Source: Pseudomonas violetae
GTDB taxonomy: Bacteria > Pseudomonadota > Gammaproteobacteria > Pseudomonadales > Pseudomonadaceae
Direction: 5' to 3'
Length of the DNA: 45,530 nt
Assembly: GCF_023072615.1 (NCBI RefSeq)
Contig: NZ_JAKNRW010000042.1
Span: 1-45,530, forward strand
Shown here: positions 33,579-41,600 of the stretch, in pieces
Numbering within the stretch: position 1 is the first letter of the stretch
Layout of the letters: every line of letters begins with the position of its first letter
The notes under the pieces: model-generated
What the model saw: only the letters and a program-made list of their open reading frames with translations
The model's database searches: none
Told to the model about the DNA's origin: nothing
Translations under genes and position numbers: made by a program

Positions 33579-34019
33579 ATGCAGCCGATCCTGATAAGCG
33601 GTATCACGCTGGCGATGGTCGGCACGCTGACGTATTCACTGTGGCAGTGGCGCGATGTGCAAAACCACACCCAGGAATTACGCTGCGTTGAAGCCAGGGA
33701 GGCGTTGAAAGGTGTCGAAGTGCGCGCCCGGGCATTGGCGGCGGGAATGTCGGTGGACGCCTACGCCAAGGCCGAGGAAGAGGACGTGGCAAAACTCGTC
33801 GGCGCCCTGGATGCCGCAAAGAGCGATGTCGAGATTGACTCCGTGATGGAGTCCCACGCCACTGCCATCGGTGCGCAGGACGCCGCCATCGATGCCGAGG
33901 TCGACGGTCGGGGCAACCAGGCATTCCTGGAGCAAACCCTTCGCAAGCAGCGAATACCGGGCGAAGTCAAACAGGAGCTGGAACGCGCCGCCAAGGCAGT
34001 GAAGTTGACCTGCAGCTGA
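33579..34019 (+). CDS. Hypothetical membrane-anchored protein
   Basis: A 146-residue protein with an N-terminal membrane helix (ILISGITLAMVGTLTYSLW) and a charged remainder rich in Ala, Glu and Lys, probably helical. A cysteine occurs near each end of the soluble part (LRCVEAREALKG and KLTCS). No family is recognised. ATG 33579 is preceded by only a weak ribosome site, and an alternative TTG lies at 33555. It is divergent from the regulator gene; no operon partner is obvious. Confidence 0.55.
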   Translation: MQPILISGITLAMVGTLTYSLWQWRDVQNHTQELRCVEAREALKGVEVRARALAAGMSVDAYAKAEEEDVAKLVGALDAAKSDVEIDSVMESHATAIGAQDAAIDAEVDGRGNQAFLEQTLRKQRIPGEVKQELERAAKAVKLTCS

Positions 34020-34157
34020 GCGGGGTGGACGGGAATCATCAGACCACTAAAAGTGCAATTTTTTTCCTGAAAATAAGAGCTTAACGCCACCGGGAAATTG
34101 CTTTGAATTTTTTCTGACACCACCACTCCTTTGTCTATGAGCATAAGGAGGGTCCTC

Positions 34158-34415
34158 ATGAATAGCACCGGTCTCTACATCATTGAATACCTGCTCCACG
34201 GGGAGCCGAGGTCGTTCATCATCCGGGCAACAGTGATGAGCAATCGCGACGCCTGGCATTGGGCAAGTTGTGATGCCGGCATAGCGCCCATTCCCAAACC
34301 CGGAAGGCCGCCGCTGAAGTTGGTATCCAGGCCCCAGGCGGAAAAATATGGCGTCGCCCAAGTGCGCTGGCGCGAGTCGGCAAAGCTGGACTGGACCGAG
34401 GCGGCACCGTCATGA
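34158..34415 (+). CDS. Small conserved Pseudomonas-type protein (DUF6555-like)
   Basis: An 85-residue protein, with AAGGAGG a few bases before its ATG. It reads LYIIEYLLHGEPRSFIIRA, AWHWASCDAGIAPIPKPGR and VSRPQAEKYGVAQVRWR. I recall similar small proteins from Pseudomonas only, under the name DUF6555, but cannot check this. No activity is known. The A/T-rich region upstream may hold a stress-type promoter, but I could not fit a consensus. Confidence 0.6.
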   Translation: MNSTGLYIIEYLLHGEPRSFIIRATVMSNRDAWHWASCDAGIAPIPKPGRPPLKLVSRPQAEKYGVAQVRWRESAKLDWTEAAPS

Positions 34416-34508
34416 CCGAGTTGGAGTCCGGCGGTCACCGCGAATGAAAAATCTCGAACTCGAGCGGCACCGTTGCATCCAATATGAAAGCCAATGGAGG
34501 TATGCAAT

Positions 34509-34748
34509 ATGAACAATGATAAGCGTATAAATGATGGCAAATCACCCGTGACATCCAATGCGCCACCTACGGATTCGTCCGGCAAGCCGGTGAATGTGGT
34601 CCAGAGGGATCTGGCGGACAGGGACGACGATACCAGGGCCGTCGATGAAGTCATCACGCCCTCTTCAATCCGTACCAAAGAGCAGGACGCCGAAGAGCTG
34701 CAGAAAAAAGTCGACGAAATAGAGCGCAACGTGGCCGATGGAAATTGA
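34509..34748 (+). CDS. Hypothetical small hydrophilic protein
   Basis: A 79-residue, highly charged protein (MNNDKRINDGKSPVTSN... ending in a short Glu/Lys-rich helix, AEELQKKVDEIERNV). It is probably disordered in its first half. GGAGG at 34496-34500 fits the ATG at 34509 much better than the ATG at 34494. It ends 20 bases before a strong terminator. No family is recognised. Confidence 0.6.
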   Translation: MNNDKRINDGKSPVTSNAPPTDSSGKPVNVVQRDLADRDDDTRAVDEVITPSSIRTKEQDAEELQKKVDEIERNVADGN

Positions 34749-34768
34749 ACACCTGCGTGACACAAACA

Positions 34769-34799
34769 AAAGGGAGGCCTGAAGAAAGCCTCCCTTTTT
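34769..34799 (+). terminator. Rho-independent terminator
   Basis: GGGAGGC (34772-34778) and GCCTCCC (34788-34794) pair perfectly, followed by five T residues. It ends the transcript of the small gene at 34509. Confidence 0.85.
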
Positions 34800-34848
34800 C
34801 CCTTCTCGTGTCAGGAGGTACCTCCCCTAGTAGTCCAGAGGCTGGATC

Positions 34849-34889
34849 AAAAGATCGCAGCCTCGTTGTACTCGTCAGCGCCTATAGCG
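34849..34889. repeat. Copy of the short intergenic repeat (opposite orientation)
   Basis: AAAGATCGCAGCCTCGTTGT and the bases after it resemble the reverse complement of 23322-23360. It sits just after the end of the ABC importer operon and overlaps a GGCT...AGCC hairpin at 34840-34863 that could end that transcript. Confidence 0.5.
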
Positions 34890-34905
34890 ACTGCGAAGGT
34901 TAATA

Positions 34906-36015
34906 TCAAGCCGCCATTACTGGCGCGCCTCCATCTCGCAAAATCAGCGCATGCACACCTTCCCATTCGGCATACAAGCGCTGCCCGCAATTTACCCCCA
35001 GCCGGTTGTAATCGGCATGGGTTTTCTGGACCTTCAGCTCCAGGTCACCGCTGGCTTCGAGATACACGTTGACCATTGAGCCAATGAACTCCTCCCCGAC
35101 AACGGTGCACGCCAGCCGATTGTGTCGCACCGGCTGCATGGTCAGCTCGATATGCTCGGCGCTGACACAGACCGTGACCGCCTCCCCCGCACTCACCGAC
35201 TTGCCCTGCGGCAATCGCGCCACGAAGCTACCCTGCGCTGAATCCAGCCGGATCAGGCCGCTGTCGTCGAAGCCGGCAACCGTTCCGGGGAAGATGTTCT
35301 TGCCCCCAACGAACTCGGCCACAAAACGATTGTGCGGCTCGAGAAACACCGCTTGCGGCGTGCCTATCTGCTCCACCCGGCCACGGCTCATGATCACCAC
35401 CCGATCCGCCATCGCAAAGGCCTCGGACTGACTGTGGGTAACGTAGACAAAGGTGATACCCAGGTCTTTTTGCAGGCCGGTCAGCACCCCCTGCATGCGC
35501 ACACTCAGGTGCGCATCGAGCGCACTCAGGGGCTCGTCAAGCAGCAGCATCGGCGGTTCCGTCACCAGTGAGCGGGCCAGCGCCACCCGCTGGCGCTGGC
35601 CGCCGGACAGAAGGCTGATGTCCCGTGTGGCGAATTCCGCCAGGTCCAGCCGCTCAAGCCAGTGCAATGCCTTCTTGCGCCGTTGCGCCTTGGCCATGCC
35701 GCGCATGCGCAGGCCGAATTCGACGTTTTCCAGCACATTCAAAAAAGGAAACAACGCCAGGTTCTGCCACACCAGTGGCGTCTCGCGCTGCCAGGAGTAC
35801 AGGTCATTGATGCGTTCGCCGTTCAGGCGGATTTCGCCTTCGCTCGGTTTTTCGAGCCCGGCGAGCATGCGCAGCGTCGTGGTCTTGCCGCAACCGCTGG
35901 AGCCCATGATGGCGACGAATTCGCCTTTGTAGATCTCCAGGTTGAGGCGCTCGACAGCCTGGTAGCTGCCAAAATGCTTGACCACGTTGTCAAATACCAC
36001 CAGCGGTTGAGTCAT
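34906..36015 (-). CDS. ABC importer ATPase, PotA-like (polyamine/cation family)
   Basis: Drives uptake through the two permeases encoded upstream of it. The 369-residue protein has Walker A (GSSGCGKTT), signature LSGGQRQR, Walker B (LLLDEP), the switch histidine (VTHSQSEAFA) and a C-terminal TOBE-2-like regulatory domain (about 280-360). This is the architecture of PotA-type ATPases. It is the last gene of a four-gene minus-strand operon. ATG 36015 is the start. The gene order (binding protein, PotB, PotC, PotA) suggests one importer; creatinine or creatine is the likely solute, given the adjoining creatininase. Confidence 0.9.
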   Translation of the reverse strand: MTQPLVVFDNVVKHFGSYQAVERLNLEIYKGEFVAIMGSSGCGKTTTLRMLAGLEKPSEGEIRLNGERINDLYSWQRETPLVWQNLALFPFLNVLENVEFGLRMRGMAKAQRRKKALHWLERLDLAEFATRDISLLSGGQRQRVALARSLVTEPPMLLLDEPLSALDAHLSVRMQGVLTGLQKDLGITFVYVTHSQSEAFAMADRVVIMSRGRVEQIGTPQAVFLEPHNRFVAEFVGGKNIFPGTVAGFDDSGLIRLDSAQGSFVARLPQGKSVSAGEAVTVCVSAEHIELTMQPVRHNRLACTVVGEEFIGSMVNVYLEASGDLELKVQKTHADYNRLGVNCGQRLYAEWEGVHALILRDGGAPVMAA

Positions 36016-36060
36016 GGCGCATTCCTTCGGATTGGAGGGTTGTAGGGGCGCTCGCCGTGA

Positions 36061-36849
36061 TCAGGCGCTGCGCCGACGCATCAACAGCAGTTGCGCAAAA
36101 ATGACCAGGCTCATGGTGGTGATGAAGACGATCGTGCCAATGGCGTTGATGGTCGGGCTCACCTGGCCTTGCAAGGTGTTGAGGATGCGCACCGGAACGG
36201 TCTCGTTCAGCCCCGAGACGAACCAGGCCACCGCGAACTCGTCGAAGGACACCGCCATGGTCACGAACAGCGCGGCGAAGATGCTCGGCGCGGTGAACGG
36301 CAGGATCACGTAGCGCATGGCCTTCCACTGGTTGGCCCCCAGGTTCCACGCCGCCGCCTCGATGTTGGGGTCCATCTGCGCCAGGCGCATGCGGATCACC
36401 GCCATGGCGAACGGCGTGCACATCACGACATGGCTGATCATCACCGCATAAATCTCACCCGACAGGCCGACCCGGGAAAGGAACGCCAGCATCGCCAGGC
36501 CCATGATCACCACCGGAATGGTCGGCGGCAGCGTGGCGAGCGCCATGTAGATCGGCTTGCCGAAAAACTGGTAGCGAAAGTCGGTGTAGGCGGCCGTGAA
36601 ACCCAGCAGCGTCGAGACCAATGACACCACCACACCCACCAGCAGACTGTTCCTGAACGCCTGCCAGACTGCCGGATCTGTGGCGATCACCTGGTACCAA
36701 TGCAGGCTGAAACCACCCAGGGGCAGAGACGGAAAACGGTCGATGTTGAAGGAAAAAACGAAGCTGCCGGCAATCGGCGTGAAGATGAAAATGAACACCA
36801 GCACGACAAAGCTGCGCAGCACGAAGTTGATCAGGCGATGTTCGTTCAT
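36061..36849 (-). CDS. ABC importer permease, PotC-like
   Basis: Inner-membrane permease of 262 residues with six hydrophobic segments. The EAA loop reads EAAAWNLGANQWKAMRYVILP, which contacts the ATPase. I start at ATG 36849 (MNEHRLINFVLRSF), which overlaps the stop of the PotB-like gene (ATGA); the longer frame upstream lies inside that gene. It pairs with the PotB-like permease. Confidence 0.9.
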   Translation of the reverse strand: MNEHRLINFVLRSFVVLVFIFIFTPIAGSFVFSFNIDRFPSLPLGGFSLHWYQVIATDPAVWQAFRNSLLVGVVVSLVSTLLGFTAAYTDFRYQFFGKPIYMALATLPPTIPVVIMGLAMLAFLSRVGLSGEIYAVMISHVVMCTPFAMAVIRMRLAQMDPNIEAAAWNLGANQWKAMRYVILPFTAPSIFAALFVTMAVSFDEFAVAWFVSGLNETVPVRILNTLQGQVSPTINAIGTIVFITTMSLVIFAQLLLMRRRSA

Positions 36850-37766
36850 GCGCGTCTCCGATAAGCAAAGCGAACCGCAGCGAAGGCGCTGATCAGCAGC
36901 GTGATGATCATGACCGTCGCAATCACCGCTGCCCGAGGCCATTGCTGGCCGGACTTGGTGGTGTCGGTGATCAGCGTACTCAGGGTCGGTGGCTGACCGC
37001 CGCCCAGGTACAGCGGGCTGACAAAATCACCGAAAGTCAGGATGAAACAGAACAGCGCCGCCACGACGATGCCGATCCGCGCCGACGGTATGACCACCAG
37101 CCAGACCGTGCGCCAACGCCCGCTGCCGAGGTTGTGCGCGGCCTCGATCAACGACCGATCGATGTACATCAGGCTGAACAGTTGCAGCAGCACCACCAGG
37201 GGCAGGCACAGGGTGAAGTAGCCGACATAGGTGCCGAACGTGGTGTTCAACATACCCACCGAGCCGATGCCGAGCAGCCCGAGCGCTGCGTTGAGAATGC
37301 CGTTGTCGCTCAGGAACACCTGCCACGAATACGTGCGCACTAGATAGCTGGTGAAGAACGGCGTGATCAGCAACAGCACCAGCAACTGCCTGGCGGAATC
37401 ACGAAACTTGAAGGCAATGGTATAGGCGCACGGAAACGCTACCAGGCTGACCAGCACGGTAGCGCCCGCCGCCATGCCCAGGGTGTGCACATAGGCATCC
37501 CAGAAGAATCCGCGGCTGAACATGTAGCTCCAGTTCAGCCATTCGAAGGTCGGCACCATGCGGAAATTGCGCACCATCCAGAAGCTGATCGCCACCAGGA
37601 AGGCCAGGGGGAACACAAAAAAAATCAGTTGCCAGATCAGGATCGGCATCGACAAGCATAGCCCGAACCAGGGCACGCGCAGGGCCTTGCGGGCGGTGCG
37701 CTGGCGCTGGGCGGGTGCGCTGCTGGACAGTACTGGCGGTGAAGTCTTCAACTTGTCTGAAATCAT
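36846..37766 (-). CDS. ABC importer permease, PotB-like
   Basis: Inner-membrane permease of 306 residues. A cytoplasmic N-terminal stretch of about 35 residues precedes six hydrophobic segments, and the EAA loop is EAAHNLGSGRWRTVWLVVIP. GGAGG lies six bases before ATG 37766, which I prefer to the GTG 15 bases upstream. It is 23 bases after the binding-protein gene and overlaps the PotC-like gene by four bases. Confidence 0.9.
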   Translation of the reverse strand: MISDKLKTSPPVLSSSAPAQRQRTARKALRVPWFGLCLSMPILIWQLIFFVFPLAFLVAISFWMVRNFRMVPTFEWLNWSYMFSRGFFWDAYVHTLGMAAGATVLVSLVAFPCAYTIAFKFRDSARQLLVLLLITPFFTSYLVRTYSWQVFLSDNGILNAALGLLGIGSVGMLNTTFGTYVGYFTLCLPLVVLLQLFSLMYIDRSLIEAAHNLGSGRWRTVWLVVIPSARIGIVVAALFCFILTFGDFVSPLYLGGGQPPTLSTLITDTTKSGQQWPRAAVIATVMIITLLISAFAAVRFAYRRRA

Positions 37767-37789
37767 TGCCACCTCCTCCACACCTGTTG

Positions 37790-38923
37790 TCAGGCGCCCT
37801 TGTATTGCGACCAGAAGTCGTTCCAGTCTTCCAGGCTCTGCTGCACCGGCAACTCGCGGTACTTGATGCGGCCGTCGCGGAGGTCATCCATGACGTTGCG
37901 CTGTCCCAGCACCATGCCCTGGCGCCTGGCTTCAGCGAGATCAGTCTGGTTGAGCAACTCCCAGCCCTTCTTGCTTGGAATCAGGGCCGGGTACGCGGCC
38001 ATTTTTGCCGACTTGACCTGACCTTGCGGTGAGGTGATGTACTGTATGAACTTCTTCGCCAGGTCCGGGCTGTGGGCTTTTCTGGCGATGCAGTAGGACT
38101 CCGTCCATTGCAGGCCGCCCTCCTTGGGCAGCACGGTTTTCACCGGGGCACCGGCGCGCTGCAGGACCCCTGTGATCCAGTCGCCGATGCCACACATGGC
38201 ATGCACCTGGCCGTTTTTCAGCGAGGAAAAGGTGCCACCGTAATCGAAGAAACCGCCAATCTGCGGGCGCAGGCTCATGAGCTTCTGCTGCACGCTCTGC
38301 CAATGCGCAGCGTCGATGTCGTAGGGCCGGGCATTGCCGTTGAACAGGCTGATCTGTCCCAGATTGGGCAAGTGCCAGTCGAAGTGCCCGACCTTGCCCT
38401 TGAGGCTTTCGTCCCAGAACACGTCATAGCTCTGCACCTTGGCTTCGGGCACCAGTTGCGTGTTGTAGGCAATGCCCAGGAAGCCGAAGCGGATCAGCAC
38501 GGAATACAGCTTGTCGCCTTGCCAGTGCCCGGGAAAATGCTGGAACTCGGGATAGAAATCATCGAAGGGGTAATCCGCCGGGTCGAGTTGCTCGATGTAT
38601 TCAGCGGCGTTGAGTTGCTGCACGTATTCCGCGTCGGAAAGGATCAGGTCAAAGGTGCCGGGGGGCGATTGGGCGATCAGCCCCAGCATGTTGTCCCCGC
38701 CGGTGTAGTATTTGGCTCGCACCTTGACCCCGTACTGGCGTTCGAAATCGGCGACGATGTCCGGCTCGGCGTGCCCGGCCCACGCCAGGATGACCAGTTC
38801 TTTTTCCGCAGCGGCGAAGCTTCTCAAAGGCAATAAACCGGAGAGTGCCGCAGTGCCGGCGAGGATGCTGGTGGTCTTGAGGAAGGTACGACGTGAAAGG
38901 TCGATGCGCTTGTTCATGGTCAT
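37790..38923 (-). CDS. ABC importer periplasmic binding protein, PotD-like, with Tat signal
   Basis: Captures the solute in the periplasm for the PotABC-like importer. The 377-residue protein has a twin-arginine signal (SRRTFLK, followed by TTSILAGTAALSGLLPLRSFAAA), so it is exported folded. The mature part follows the PotD/spermidine-putrescine-binding pattern: ELVILAWAGHAEPDIVADFE, TFDLILSDAEYVQQL, DDFYPEFQHF, RFGFLGIAYNT and GWELLNQTD. It is first in the minus-strand operon, divergent from creatininase. ATG 38923 and ATG 38917 are both possible starts. The solute is inferred as creatinine, creatine or a relative, rather than a polyamine, from the neighbouring gene only. Confidence 0.88.
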   Translation of the reverse strand: MTMNKRIDLSRRTFLKTTSILAGTAALSGLLPLRSFAAAEKELVILAWAGHAEPDIVADFERQYGVKVRAKYYTGGDNMLGLIAQSPPGTFDLILSDAEYVQQLNAAEYIEQLDPADYPFDDFYPEFQHFPGHWQGDKLYSVLIRFGFLGIAYNTQLVPEAKVQSYDVFWDESLKGKVGHFDWHLPNLGQISLFNGNARPYDIDAAHWQSVQQKLMSLRPQIGGFFDYGGTFSSLKNGQVHAMCGIGDWITGVLQRAGAPVKTVLPKEGGLQWTESYCIARKAHSPDLAKKFIQYITSPQGQVKSAKMAAYPALIPSKKGWELLNQTDLAEARRQGMVLGQRNVMDDLRDGRIKYRELPVQQSLEDWNDFWSQYKGA

Positions 38924-39032
38924 GGTTCCCCGGGTGCTGGAAGTGCCTCATTCCTGTCGCGGCCAACCCCACGCATCCTTGGCTGGCTGGCAGCATTGCA
39001 GCAGATCGCCATCAGTGTTTTTTGTGTACGCC

Positions 39033-39123
39033 CGACCTGTAATTGACAAGACCCGACCTGTGGCCGGCTCAATGGCATGCATGCGGCTGTATTGCCAATT
39101 ACGGGTCGGATTTGGACAAATCG
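39033..39123. promoter_or_regulatory. Operator-like repeats between the importer and creatininase genes
   Basis: CCGACCTGT occurs at 39033-39041 and again at 39054-39062, a 21-base offset, which is two DNA turns and typical of AraC-family sites. The inverted partner CAATTACGGGTCGG at 39097-39110 pairs with CCGACCTGTAATTG at 39033-39046, with one mismatch. A further dyad, GATTTG-GA-CAAATC, is at 39110-39123. The GlxA/AraC-type regulator at 41601 is the natural candidate to bind here. Confidence 0.55.
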
Positions 39124-39206
39124 GCCACGAGCCGATCTGATCGAATCGATCTACCCGCCACGGCCTGAAAATGACCTATGGGTCAATTACTTACATGGGT
39201 GTACAG

Positions 39207-39980
39207 ATGAACAACAGCGTCGTCATTGGAGAACTCACCTGGCCGGAATACGCGGCGAAAGTCGCGACCGGCTGCCCGATCTTCCTGCCCGTGGGCGCCC
39301 TGGAGCAGCACGGACACCACATGTGCATGGAGGTCGACGTACTGCTGCCCACCGCAATCTGCAAGGCCGTGGCGCACAACGTCAGTGGCCTGGTGCTGCC
39401 CGCACTGGCGTACGGCTACAAGTCCCAGCAGAAATCCGGTGGCGGCAATCACTTTCCCGGCACCACCAGCCTCGATGGCGCAACCCTGACCCACACCGTG
39501 CAGGACATCATTCGCGAACTGGCCCGCCACGGTGCGCGCAAGCTGGTCATGATGAACGGGCACTTTGAAAACTCGATGTTCATCGTCGAGGGGATCGACC
39601 TGGCACTGCGCGAACTGCGCTACGGCGGCATCACCGATTTCAAGGTGGTGGTGTTGTCCTACTGGGACTTCGTCAACGACCCGGCGGTCCTCGCCAAGCT
39701 GTATCCCGATGGCTTCCTCGGCTGGGACATCGAACACGGCGGCGTCTTCGAAACTTCACTGATGTTGGCCCTGCACCCGGACAAGGTCGACCTCGACCGC
39801 GCGGTGGATCATCCCCCCGCGACCTTTCCGCCCTATGACGTTTTCCCGATCATCCCGGAGCGCACGCCGGCATGCGGCACGCTGTCTTCGCCCAAGGGCT
39901 CCAGTCGCGAAAAAGGTCAGTTGATCCTCGACGTCTGCGTGTCCGGAATCAGTGCAGCGGTGCGCGAAGCCTTTGATTGA
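39207..39980 (+). CDS. crnA: Creatininase (creatinine amidohydrolase)
   Basis: Opens creatinine to creatine. The protein closely follows the P. putida creatininase: GELTWPEYAAKV, LPVGALEQHGHHMCMEVDVLLPT, KSQQKSGGGNHFPGTTSLD and NGHFENSMFIVEGIDLALRELRYGGI. Metal ligands match family positions: Glu33, His35, Asp44, and the His and Glu of NGHFEN (His119, Glu121). I start at ATG 39207 (MNNSVVIGEL) to match the known length; an upstream start at 39171 or 39195 is possible. It diverges from the ABC importer operon and is followed after 91 bases by an amino-acid permease gene. The creatinase needed for the next step is not in the window. Confidence 0.92.
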   Translation: MNNSVVIGELTWPEYAAKVATGCPIFLPVGALEQHGHHMCMEVDVLLPTAICKAVAHNVSGLVLPALAYGYKSQQKSGGGNHFPGTTSLDGATLTHTVQDIIRELARHGARKLVMMNGHFENSMFIVEGIDLALRELRYGGITDFKVVVLSYWDFVNDPAVLAKLYPDGFLGWDIEHGGVFETSLMLALHPDKVDLDRAVDHPPATFPPYDVFPIIPERTPACGTLSSPKGSSREKGQLILDVCVSGISAAVREAFD

Positions 39981-40071
39981 ATGACTTGAACAGCGCACGG
40001 ACGTGCCCGACCAGGAAACACCGCGGTTAACGCTTCACCCTCTCAAATACAACAAAAACAGGGTAAGTCTC

Positions 40072-41478
40072 ATGTCCAGCTCCTCAACTCTGGCGCCAGG
40101 CCTCAAGCAGCGTCACGTCACCATGTTGTCCATCGCCGGAGCCATTGGCGCCGGCCTCTTCATAGGCTCGGGCCACGCCATCGCGTCGGCCGGGCCTGCG
40201 GCGATCCTGGCGTATATATTGTCCGGCACCCTGGTGGTGCTGGTGATGCGCATGCTCGGGGAAATGGCCGTGGCCTCCCCCGACACCGGGTCGTTTTCAA
40301 CCTACGCCGAACGCGCCATGGGCCGCAGCGCCGGCTTTACCATTGGCTGGCTCTACTGGTGGTTCTGGGTGCTGGTGATTCCCATCGAAGCCATCGCTGC
40401 CGCCGCCATCCTGCACGCCTGGTTTCCGTCCATCCAGACCTGGGAGTTCGCCATCGCCGTCACCGGCCTGCTGACCGTGACCAACCTGTTCAGCGTGGCG
40501 CGCTATGGCGAGTTCGAGTTCTGGTTCGCCATGCTCAAAGTCATCGCTGTACTCGGGTTTATCGCCCTAGGCGCCCTAGCCCTGGCGGGTGGGCTGCCCG
40601 ATACCAGCGTCAGCGGAGTGGCTCAGTTGAGCAAGGAGTTCGGCGGTTTCATGCCCAATGGCTGGACCGCTGTCATCGGCGCGATGCTCACCACGGTGTT
40701 CAGCTTCATGGGCACCGAGATCGTCACCATTGCCGCAGCCGAATCGCAGAACCCTTCAAAACAGATCACTCGTGCAACCAACTCGGTGGTCTGGCGGATG
40801 GGGATTTTCTACATCGTCTCGGTGTTCCTGATCATCTCCATCGTGCCCTGGAATGACCCGATGCTGGTGACAGTGGGCTCATACCAGCGAGCGCTGGAGC
40901 TGATGAACATTCCCCACGCGAAAATGATCGTCGACATCGTGGTGCTGATTGCCGTCGCCAGCTGCCTGAACTCCGCCATCTATACCGCCTCGCGCATGGT
41001 CTACTCCCTGAGCAAACGAGGCGACGGGCCGCGCATCCTGCAGAAAACCTCAGGCTCCGGCGTACCTTACATCGCCGTGCTGGCAAGTACCGCAGTGGGG
41101 TTCCTGACCACGGCACTCAATTACTTTGCGCCCAACGAGGTGTTCGCTTTCCTCCTGGCCAGTTCCGGCGCCGTGGCGTTGCTGGTGTACCTGGCAATTG
41201 CCGTATCGCAGTTGGTACTGCGCAGGAGGATGAACGCTTCGGGACAACCGATCGTGTTCAAAATGTGGTTCTACCCTTGGCTCAGCTACCTGGTGATCCT
41301 GTGCATCCTGTGCATCCTGTGCATCCTGAGCATCCTGACCGTCATGCTGATCCTGCCGCAACACCGCATGGAAGTGCTGGCAACCGGGGCGCTGACCCTG
41401 TCCATCGTGTGCATGGGCGCGATCTTCAACTCCAGAAAACGCACCGCGCCGGTACCTGCTGAAACCCGCAACGCCTGA
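40072..41478 (+). CDS. Amino-acid permease (APC/AAT family), with a 9-base tandem repeat
   Basis: Cytoplasmic-membrane symporter of 468 residues with twelve hydrophobic segments. The N terminus reads LKQRHVTMLSIAGAIGAGLFIGSG, typical of the GabP/AnsP group of APC transporters. It follows creatininase and precedes the GlxA-type regulator, so it may carry creatine, sarcosine or another product. I start at ATG 40072 with GGGTAA upstream; the frame extends upstream to 40003. Near the C terminus a nine-base unit is repeated five times (41296-41340). A terminator follows at 41517. Confidence 0.88.
   Translation: MSSSSTLAPGLKQRHVTMLSIAGAIGAGLFIGSGHAIASAGPAAILAYILSGTLVVLVMRMLGEMAVASPDTGSFSTYAERAMGRSAGFTIGWLYWWFWVLVIPIEAIAAAAILHAWFPSIQTWEFAIAVTGLLTVTNLFSVARYGEFEFWFAMLKVIAVLGFIALGALALAGGLPDTSVSGVAQLSKEFGGFMPNGWTAVIGAMLTTVFSFMGTEIVTIAAAESQNPSKQITRATNSVVWRMGIFYIVSVFLIISIVPWNDPMLVTVGSYQRALELMNIPHAKMIVDIVVLIAVASCLNSAIYTASRMVYSLSKRGDGPRILQKTSGSGVPYIAVLASTAVGFLTTALNYFAPNEVFAFLLASSGAVALLVYLAIAVSQLVLRRRMNASGQPIVFKMWFYPWLSYLVILCILCILCILSILTVMLILPQHRMEVLATGALTLSIVCMGAIFNSRKRTAPVPAETRNA
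41296..41340 (+). repeat. Nine-base tandem repeat inside the permease gene
   Basis: ATCCTGTGC occurs three times in a row, followed by ATCCTGAGC and ATCCTGACC. It encodes repeated Ile-Leu-Cys/Ser/Thr in a membrane helix and keeps the frame. Slippage here would add or remove three residues. Confidence 0.9.
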
Positions 41479-41516
41479 CGCTCAGCCGCGTCCAGCGCCA
41501 CCCAGCTCACCTCTTT

Positions 41517-41554
41517 CCGGCCGCTTTCTCACCACGAAGCTGGCCGGTTTTTTT
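41517..41554 (+). terminator. Rho-independent terminator
   Basis: CCGGCCGCTT (41517-41526) and AAGCTGGCCGG (41537-41547) pair with one bulge, followed by seven T residues. It ends the creatininase/permease transcript and lies before the regulator gene. Confidence 0.85.
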
Positions 41555-41600
41555 ATTCGTCAAAAACGCTGGAACCCATAAGAACAAGAGGATAAGGCCC

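Noticed and set aside
41296..41340. Possible CRISPR-like array
   Set aside because: Units are nine bases, contiguous, in frame and inside a gene, with no spacers.
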